Origin: Seison nebaliae
Taxonomy: Eukaryota > Rotifera > Pararotatoria > Seisonacea > Seisonidae
Direction: 5' to 3'
DNA: 24,159 bases
Assembly: GCA_023231475.1 (NCBI GenBank)
Contig: JALJEE010002008.1
Location: forward strand, 1 to 24,159
The position numbers and the translations under genes are program-made. Under the pieces are notes generated by a model. It did no database searches. It had not been told where the DNA came from and saw only the letters and a program-made list of their open reading frames with translations. Below are positions 17,061-24,159 of the stretch, in pieces (the first letter of the stretch is position 1; every line of letters starts with the position of its first letter).

Positions 17061-19477
17061 ATGGGCAACAACGAGCGAAAACGACCACGCGTCAAGTTGA
17101 GTAAAGAAGCACAAGAGAAACTGGTCCATCTGATCAATAAGAAATTGGCCGAATTAGAAACGTGTATGGATAAGGAGTTGACTGAATATATAACAGTGCT
17201 CATTGCTAATGGGAAAACGAAGGAAGATATTGTGGGATCATTAGATTTGTTCTTAGCGAAAAATGCGGAGCCATTTACTAAATGGTTAAATTTTTAAGTT
17301 CATCATTTAATTAAATAATTTTTATTAGGTTGATGATCGAAGTGAAAAAATTGAAGGAACTTGATAAAAATGGTTAGTTGGATTTTAATTATATCTATTT
17401 GCCGAAGGATTGGTTATTTTGGAATTTATAAAAATATTTTAAAATTACATCCAAATGGCAAAAATTATTTGTATGATGATTATTCATCGGGAGAACTTTT
17501 TAGGAGTTATGATATTATAGTCAATTTAATACTCTCTAACTCAAAGGCGTTCTTTTACATTTATTACACTCTTCGTTTCTCTTGTCGAAAATATGAAAAT
17601 ATATGAAAATTTGAATTCTATTTTGTTTTGTTAATTTCAATTTACTTCCTATCATTACAGGTAAATTATCTCCAAAGAAAACAACGGTTGATTCCGTAAC
17701 GAAACCAGATGAGCCCAAACCAATAAAAGAAATGAGAAAAAAAGATACGAAAACCAATTTGGAAGTACATAAATCAAACGAACCGGTAAAACCGAAAGAA
17801 GAAGAAATTCCGAAAGAAATTCCACCAACTAAACAGAAAGAATCATCAAAGACGAAAACAGTTATACAACCATCTAAAAAAGACGAAGGAAAATTGATGG
17901 ACATGAAACATATGCCGATTGCGTCTGCATCTAGTTGCCAAATTGCGAGTACTGTTATTAAACCAAACCAATTGAAGGATAAATCGAATGTTTCTTGTAC
18001 GAAAGAATTAAAAATCGAGTCACCTGCAAAAGTGAGAAAGAAAGAATTTGATGGGAATATGATGAAGAAATTTTCGAATTCTGTCCATTCTTTTAATAAG
18101 CCATATTCGAATCATATAGACTCAAATAAGAAAGATAGAAAAGTTGATGACAATTCGAAATTGATGTCGAAGAACCATTTAAAAGAGAAAAAAAGGAAGT
18201 CACCAGATCATGGAAAATTTTCTCCTGACAATGCTGCTTTTAAAGATATCTTTGTCAATATAAGGAATGATGTTCATTTTGAGAAGGATGATAATAAAGA
18301 TATCGACAGTCGGAGAAATGAACAATCGCCACCAAAACGATCGATGACGAAATTAACTGAAATTGAAAGGAGTGAGAAAGGAGAAAATGATAATCATAAT
18401 GATATTGATCATCGACAAACGGGAACGAGCACTATTAAAGAGTTTGATATGATGAACGGTAGTATCAAATTGTCTGAACAAGTATTTTTGGTAGAACAAC
18501 GTAAGCGACTGAAAAGAAAACGGAACGATCGTAATCCTAAAATGCCTAGAATAAATACGAATGGTACATTTCCTTTAATAAAACCCAATTGTTTACCTGC
18601 CAACATGCAAGATTGGACTTTATTTGGTCCCGGTGTTGCCAATACCATCATTTCAACTGCTCCTCAATCTGTAATTGGTTCAAATCCATTAGATTTGAAT
18701 CAAATGTCATCATACATGTCCTTTGTTTCGAGAACAGTTCCAGCAGTATCGGAACTTGTTCGTGTTCCGCCACCATCCACATACTCACTCCAGCCCCATA
18801 CCAACTCAGTCGTTACAACTGAAAGCGGTTTCAAATCAAATAAGAACAATGGATCACAGAAGAATTTCAAAAAATTCACTAAATCGAATGAGAATGAATT
18901 GAAAATTCCTTGTAAATATTATCCCAATTGTACCAAAGGTGCCAAATGTACTTTCTCCCATGGAGAAGTTAATGAGAAAGTGAAAAATTTAATTAAATCA
19001 AAAACGGAAATTGTTCATGATGGACAATCAACCAAAACGTGGAAGAAGAAATCGGATGAGAAGAATAATAATGAAAACGAAATAACGACAAAGAAGAAAA
19101 TATTGTGCACGTTCCTTTTTCTTCAGATTTTTTCCTCATTTTTAAAATTATTCTAGTTTGTTTCCCAACTGTACTTATGGAGAGCGTTGCGCGTTCGAAC
19201 ATCCAACTTGTCGATATGGTGATTCGTGCACCAAACCGAATTGTCCATATCAACACAACAATCCGAAAGTGAAGAAGACAATAGATGATATGGCGAACGT
19301 TTACGCTTTTTACCTTTTCTCTTATTTATTCACATTTCTTTAAAATTATAGATCGATTGTTATTATGGACAGAATTGTACAAGAAGTGGATGTGCCTATA
19401 AACATCCAAGAAATCCGTTCAAATGGGAAAAGACAAAAAATGATGAGAATATTGAAAACCAGACAGTTGTTGAATAA
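17061..19477 (+). CDS. ZC3H14: ZC3H14/Nab2 poly(A)-binding zinc-finger protein
   Basis: Five exons: 17061-17284, 17329-17372, 17661-19110, 19157-19298, 19352-19477; 661 residues. The N-terminal PWI-like helical domain (residues 8-85) is clear: KLAELETCMDKELTEYITVL, GSLDLFLAKNAEPFTKWL. A long polar, lysine-rich linker follows, including KKRKSPDH- and KRLKRKRN-type nuclear signals. Tandem CCCH fingers end the protein: C507 (CKYYPNCTKGAKCTFSH), C572 (C-x5-C-x5-C-x3-H, ending GERCAFEH), C591 (CRYGDSCTKPNCPYQH) and C623 (CYYGQNCTRSGCAYKH). The family binds poly(A) tails in the nucleus and limits tail length. Mammalian proteins have five fingers; the one equivalent to human finger 4 is missing here. 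All four donors are GTT. AATAAA at 19512. Confidence 0.92.
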
Positions 19478-20543
19478 TTAGAAAAAATTATTGTTATTCT
19501 TTATCTGAACCAATAAAGAAAGCAACTTCGATTAGTTTCGTTTATGAACTTTTAATTCATCAATTTCATTCGAATGGTTTCTTTATTTTCCATTTGTGGA
19601 GATTTCTATCTTTCTCCCGAAGAATATCGATTTATGAACAAACGAATATATATTTATCCTGCGTTTCTTATCGATATTATCATCTTGCGGTTTTTATTTC
19701 AGTACTATTAGCTGCAATAGAATTTTTTTTTGACGATATTTCGAAAACGAGCAAATACTATATAATTCATTCTCATTTAATCTATTTAAACTACTTTGTT
19801 CATTATGTTATTTTCCTTTAATTTTCTCAATGGTAATTCAAAATTTCTATTTATAAACTGAAATTTCTTCAGTTATAGAAATTAATTAATAAATTTTTTT
19901 ATTCAATTCTTTATTCTACAATAAATTTTTGTACAGTTCTTACACTCTTATTGACTTTGGTATGATTGTTTAGAATGATAGGAGAATTATAGATTACTCC
20001 TTAATAGATAGATATTGGAAAGATGTTGAGCATCGAGGAGATATTGGAAATTAAAAAGTATTAGAAAGAAAGGAAAGAATTACTCCTTTAAAAAATATAT
20101 CAAGAAACTTTTGATCAAATTTAATTCGATTTCTTTTATCCGAATTCATTCATATAATTTACACAATTATAGAATAATTATACAAAATTATGGACCTGCG
20201 TCATCCAAGATTATAAGAATGATAAATATCTCATTCGTTATACACAATAAAGATTATGGTATCAATTAGAATCTCGTCAATAATTATCTAATAGAGGTAT
20301 ACAGGTATTATACCAGGTAAATTATAGATAATTAAAATAAAAGAAATTTTCCACATAGATTTTTATTGTTGAATTTGAAACAGTTAGCGAATTTGCAAAG
20401 ATAACAAATATTGAAGAGAAGCAGAAAATGAGAATTAAACATAAAATAATAAGATGAGGAAATGAAAGCGATTTAACTCTTTCATCTCACGAAAAATTGT
20501 GTTTTATAAAAACTAGTCTGATTGATTAGATTAAATGTTTTAT
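19478..20543. other. AT-rich spacer between convergent genes
   Basis: It contains the ZC3H14 poly(A) signal (19512-19517) and, on the minus strand, a possible AATAAA for the Ser/Gly-rich gene at about 20363-20368. An open plus-strand frame at 19594-19821 has no coding character. I see nothing else in it. Confidence 0.5.
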
Positions 20544-22058
20544 CTAATAACTCATTTCACCACTGCTGGATGATGACCAACTGTATGATGATTCACCTGC
20601 TGATCCAGAAGCGCCTCCCATTCCTCCGAACGAAGAACCACCCATTGCAGCATTCATTTCTCCTCCAAAACCAGCACCTCCACCTGAAGAGTATGATGAT
20701 GATTCGAATGATGAGGAACCTGAACTTCCAAATTCACCTCCAATTGCAGCTGAGAAATCTGCGGCACCTGAGCCTCCTGAGGAGATGCTGGATGATTCGA
20801 AAGATGATGATCCATATGAAGATCCTCCGGCGGCACCTGCACCACTGGCTGATGATTGTGCTGCCATTGCTTCTTTCATGGAAGCTGCGGCAGCAGCATT
20901 GGCTGCTCGAATTTCTGCCATAATATTAGCTGGAGGAGCTAATTTTGGATCAGAAGCACTCATACCGAATTGACTCAAAGCAGAAGATATTTGTGCAATA
21001 TCTCGTGTTTGTCCAGAGTATTTGGTGACGTATGTTTGAGGATTAACACGGATAACTCCCAAATTTCGTACTTCTTTGATTACTTGTGCCTTTGGACCAG
21101 TCCATTGGATGATCATGTTCTTTACAGAAGCTTGTGCTGCGGCAGCAGCAGCCTTTTGGTAAATGACACGTCGTTTTTGTTGTTTGTATGGTAACCATCG
21201 TTCAATGATCAATGATCTTGGTTTTGGAGGGAGAGCTGGTAATCGTTCTACAATGACTCGTCTTGGTGGAGGAGGTAATCGAGGTAATTGTTTAGTAATT
21301 ACTTTAGGTCCGACAGATTCTGGAGCTTTCGGTGGGTTTTCTCGAACAACCATCGGTGGTGGGGTTGGGGGTCGTGGTGGACGTTGTCGAATAATAACTG
21401 GGGGAGCTGGTGGAGCCGCTGGTGGTCGAACTTCCTTAATGATAATTGGACCCGGTGGTGGTGGTGTTGGTGGTTGCAAATATCGAACAGCAACCTCTTG
21501 TTTGTAGGTCAAGTTCTCGTTGTTGGCCTTTTGTACAATTTGTGGTTGAGGATCATAATTGATTTTGTAAGTAACATTTCCTACGGTACTTTGACCTCCA
21601 CCTAATGCACCATTATTTTGTCCTTTTGCTTGGATACCTGAACCTTCGAAGGTAGTCAATACTTGAGCTCCGGCAGAAGTGAACTCAGCGGAACCACTAC
21701 CACTACCACTAGCGGCCATATCACCACCACTACTGCTTGAATAAGAGAATGATGAGTATGAACTATCTCCAGCACCAGCACCAAGATTAGCGGCACCACC
21801 GAAACTAGCTGCCCCACCTAAGGCACCAGCAGCTCCGAAAGCTGCATCACCACCACTGGAGAATGATGATGATTCGAAAGATGAACCTAATGCTCCAGCA
21901 TCAGCTGCACCTGAAGATGATGAGCTCCATTCTGCTGAATAGGATGCTCCACCAGCACCTGCTGCATCTCCTGATGAGGAAGATGAATAAGATGAGCTAG
22001 ACCATGAGGATTCTCCAGCATTAGCTGAATCAAATTCGTTGAAAGATGGTGTTGCCAT
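20544..22058 (-). CDS. Ser/Gly/Ala-rich protein with proline-rich repeat core
   Basis: 504 residues, one exon, good start context (AACAATGGCA). Residues 1-160 and 400-504 are Ser/Gly/Ala low-complexity with mirrored phrases (GESSWSSSSYSSSSSG at the start, GESSYSWSSSSSGEMSY at the end; SSFESSSFSSGGDA vs SSFESSSYSSGGGA). The core has six to seven degenerate units of hydrophobic doublet, charged pair, then Pro-rich linker: PIIIKEVRPP, VIIRQRPPRPP, MVVRENPPKAP, RVIVERLPALPPKP, SLIIERWLPY (residues 204-290). An Ala run (303-308) and a compact block follow (MIIQWTGP...LGVIRVNPQTYVTKY, 315-347). No signal peptide. It could be a cytoskeletal or secreted structural protein released non-classically. 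I do not recognise a named family, though I have an unverified impression of similar core blocks in other invertebrates. Codons are GC-richer than in neighbours. Confidence 0.85.
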   Translation of the reverse strand: MATPSFNEFDSANAGESSWSSSSYSSSSSGDAAGAGGASYSAEWSSSSSGAADAGALGSSFESSSFSSGGDAAFGAAGALGGAASFGGAANLGAGAGDSSYSSFSYSSSSGGDMAASGSGSGSAEFTSAGAQVLTTFEGSGIQAKGQNNGALGGGQSTVGNVTYKINYDPQPQIVQKANNENLTYKQEVAVRYLQPPTPPPPGPIIIKEVRPPAAPPAPPVIIRQRPPRPPTPPPMVVRENPPKAPESVGPKVITKQLPRLPPPPRRVIVERLPALPPKPRSLIIERWLPYKQQKRRVIYQKAAAAAAQASVKNMIIQWTGPKAQVIKEVRNLGVIRVNPQTYVTKYSGQTRDIAQISSALSQFGMSASDPKLAPPANIMAEIRAANAAAAASMKEAMAAQSSASGAGAAGGSSYGSSSFESSSISSGGSGAADFSAAIGGEFGSSGSSSFESSSYSSGGGAGFGGEMNAAMGGSSFGGMGGASGSAGESSYSWSSSSSGEMSY

Positions 22059-22173
22059 TGTTATTGTTGGTAACTTGATTATTGTAAAATGATCAATTGA
22101 TGTGATTTGATTGTATTTTTCCTTTCTTATTTATAGATGACTTTCCCTACTAGTGTAAGTGACTATTGAAATC
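22059..22173. promoter_or_regulatory. Shared divergent promoter region (115 bp)
   Basis: Only 115 bp separate the minus-strand start (22058) and the plus-strand start (22174). Both genes must begin transcription here. No clear TATA box is seen; the sequence has TGATTTGATTG-type tracts. Confidence 0.45.
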
Positions 22174-23363
22174 ATGGCTACATTTCAACGCCGTTTACGG
22201 GAAAATGCATTTGAAGGTCAACATAAATCGCTTCGTCAAAACTCAGAATCGAAGTTGAATTCCTCTTAGCGATCGAATTTTCGTCTTTCAACTAATTGCT
22301 TAATTTTACTTAAATCATCTTTATATGAAGAATCTTCTCTCGTTAATTTATGAGACTTATACGATATGTTAATGTTGAAATTTGTTAATTCACATCTTAA
22401 TTTTCAGACGACAACCATCTTATCATATTCAGTTATTGATAATCGTGATATCCTAATTGAAAATGATTTTATTTCAATTTTATTTTTCCTTCCTTCTACT
22501 GCCTTTTCACACAATACCTTTCTCCACTGCTTTCATACACCACGATCGATCTAAACGCTTCTTAGGTTCGTCCATTGGTAATTAATTTAATTCGATTAAT
22601 ATTTATCACTGTAGGGATGCTTCCAGATCTCATTCATGGGAAATCAAAACAACTTACGAATTTGAAACAATCGAACAATAATATGAACATTCAAGTTTCG
22701 TCATATTTTTGTTGATTTCCTAAACAACTTAATATTTCTGTGTTGATAAAAGATTAAATTAGCACAAGATCAAATAATGCAAGAAGCATTAATGCTTCAT
22801 GGAACATTGGATTCACGCCATACTGAAAAAATGATTAGTATGAGAGAGAATGATAATGTCCACCGAGTAGCATCTATGGGAGATTCAGGAATAGGTTTAA
22901 ATTTAAATTGGCAAAATTAACTAACGTTCAATTTGTTAGCTAGAATAAGTTCTTCAACCAAAATTTCCATTGTTAAAGTCGCAACATCAGCTCATGTAAG
23001 CTTAATGAAAGTCGTTGCTAGTATAACTAAAGTTCGACATCATTTTTAAACAACCATTTTAGTTTCTAATAGTCCTTAGGGAGAATAAATGCCGAAACAT
23101 TAAAAATTTCAACAAAATCTGAGTCGGAAGAATTAGACAAAGACGATTATGAGACAATGGAAAATTTATTAGATAAAGAAGTCAGCGAGAAAATTGATAA
23201 TGAAATTAAACGGAATAAAAAAAAGAAACTTCATAAACTCGACCAAATGGAGAAAGTGGCATTGGATAAATCATTTGAAGAGAATAAATTACGAAATATT
23301 TCGCTTATTCAGGAGAATATAGCTGAATTAGAAAAGGAACATGCCCAATTAAATAAGGACTAA
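22174..23363 (+). CDS. Small spliced coiled-coil protein, unrecognised (223 aa)
   Basis: Six exons keep one frame: 22174-22216, 22408-22431, 22615-22694, 22753-22894, 22940-23031, 23073-23363 (672 nt). Exons 4-6 are well supported: QIMQEALMLHGTLDSRHTEK, then MRENDNVHRVASMGDSGI, then ARISSSTKISIVKVATSAH, then a Glu/Lys-rich helix ending ENIAELEKEHAQLNKD. The first three exons are short and less certain; exon 1 could end elsewhere. The C-terminal 70 residues should form a coiled coil. No signal peptide and no transmembrane segment are visible. A SNARE or a small adaptor was considered, but no diagnostic motif supports it. Confidence 0.55.
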
Positions 23364-23641
23364 TCTAACTGTAATATTAAATGACTTCTAACAAGAAAGC
23401 TACTTGTAAATATAAAGAAAAGTGTAATAATTGAATTCTTTAAAATATATTAAACTTCTAAATCTATGTTATAAAAAGTTAATCCTGGAGAATAGGATAT
23501 TATAAAACACACAATTCTCATACGTAGTAAATTTAATTTAATATTAATTCTTCAATCTTACAAGAATTTAATTAATAATTAATTTTAATTACAAGAATTA
23601 ATTTGAATTTACAAGAAAAAAAAAAAATTTTTTTTTTTGGC
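23364..23641. other. AT-rich spacer ending in an A12/T11 tract
   Basis: The phrase TTACAAGAA recurs at 23558, 23589 and 23609. Twelve A (23616-23627) then eleven T (23628-23638) form a perfect A/T foldback directly before GGCATGCC, whose ATG begins the next frame. Confidence 0.5.
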
Positions 23642-24159
23642 ATGCCTAAAAATATTATTAAATCAAATAATAATTCTGATCGTGGGGATGACGATCCGTA
23701 CATCCAAATAGATGATGATGATCAGGATATGGATTAAATGGCACCGGATAAGTCAATTGTCCATGCGAATGATATGCCTGACACTAATGATGGCAAGAGA
23801 GGAAGAGGTAGACCTAAAGGCAAAAAGGATACCGGTACACCTTCCACGAGTAAAAGAGCCTGCTATGGTCCAGGTGCCGATGGAAGTTGCTTAATCAAAA
23901 AAACTGAACTAGTCTCAATTGAACTAAAAATAAACCGGTTACTGTCGGAGGTTGCGGAATACAAAAAGGACATGGTGGTTCTTTCTGATAAATTATTCGA
24001 AATAAGCGACGAAATGGGAAAAATGAATGAAAAACTATCATCAAATATTGTTGAACAAGAGAGTTTGACCAAATTGTATAAAACAATTTCTGATAAATTA
24101 CAGATTACCAAAGAACCATCGTCATTACCGTTGACTCAGACTACTCCTAGTGAAAATAA
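23642..24159 (+). pseudogene. LINE ORF1-like coiled-coil frame, stop-broken and open at the edge
   Basis: From ATG 23642 the frame runs 31 codons (acidic, IQIDDDDQDMD), meets TAA at 23735-23737 and restarts immediately with ATG 23738. It then stays open for 140 codons to the window end. The second part has an AT-hook-like GKRGRGRPKGKKD, then a long coiled coil (ELKINRLLSEVAEYKKD, EISDEMGKMNEKL). A short basic/acidic N-terminus plus AT-hook plus coiled coil resembles ORF1 proteins of non-LTR retrotransposons, which form RNA-binding trimers; no CCHC knuckle or RRM is reached yet. A host nuclear protein gene is an alternative. Confidence 0.5.

Noticed and set aside
19594-19821. Plus-strand 75-residue ORF
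   Set aside because: AT-rich chance frame; hydrophobicity reflects T-rich codons, and there is no promoter or splice context.
21163-21605. Gly/Trp-rich plus-strand ORFs
   Set aside because: They are antisense of proline codons in the minus-strand structural gene, a known artefact.
1-24159. CRISPR array, bacterial operon or phage origin
   Set aside because: Spliced genes and eukaryotic families exclude it; short repeats found are not regularly spaced arrays.

Overview
The window looks like nuclear DNA of a small, AT-rich arthropod genome. Genes are close together, and most introns are 39-70 nt. My best guess is an acariform (astigmatid-type) mite; this is inferred from compactness, base composition and protein style, not from a marker gene. 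Eukaryotic origin is secure: there are spliced genes for ZC3H14/Nab2, GATD3/ES1, TRIT1 and an eIF2B-gamma-like protein, plus hAT, Tc1, Ty3/gypsy and LINE remnants.

Layout. 1-3835 (minus strand) is a pile of transposons. A Ty3/gypsy element keeps its 5' LTR (3464-3835), a tRNA-Lys-type primer binding site and a FLYWCH zinc-finger ORF in the place of gag. It also keeps a stop-broken protease and an RT that ends abruptly. The RT is fused in frame to a 5'-truncated Tc1 transposase, and the right end of that Tc1 sits at a TA inside a hAT transposase gene. 3836-4434 is non-coding, with a strong hairpin, a cluster of AGTCG motifs and three copies of a TATA-like 10-mer. 4435-6453 encodes a 672-residue protein with two possible SAM-like segments. 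6577-9065 holds two tandem genes for secreted proteins that I reconstructed from small exons; they share motifs and intron phases. A convergent minus-strand gene of unknown function (9214-10405) follows, then a LINE reverse transcriptase scrap (10803-10997).

11536-19477 carries five co-oriented genes: an HDHD3-like HAD protein, GATD3/ES1, TRIT1 (tRNA A37 isopentenylation), an eIF2B-gamma-like protein and ZC3H14 (poly(A) binding). Three of them act on tRNA, translation initiation or mRNA tails, but nothing shows that they are co-regulated. 20544-22058 (minus) is a Ser/Gly/Ala-rich protein with a proline-rich repeat core. It diverges, with only 115 bp between start codons, from a small spliced coiled-coil gene (22174-23363). 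The window ends in a LINE-ORF1-like frame broken by one stop.

The most unusual signal is in splicing. In the reconstructed genes, 22 of 24 5' splice sites read GTT and the other two GTC, so all have a pyrimidine at +3 where animals normally have A or G. Six of these sites are fixed by homology in GATD3 and ZC3H14.
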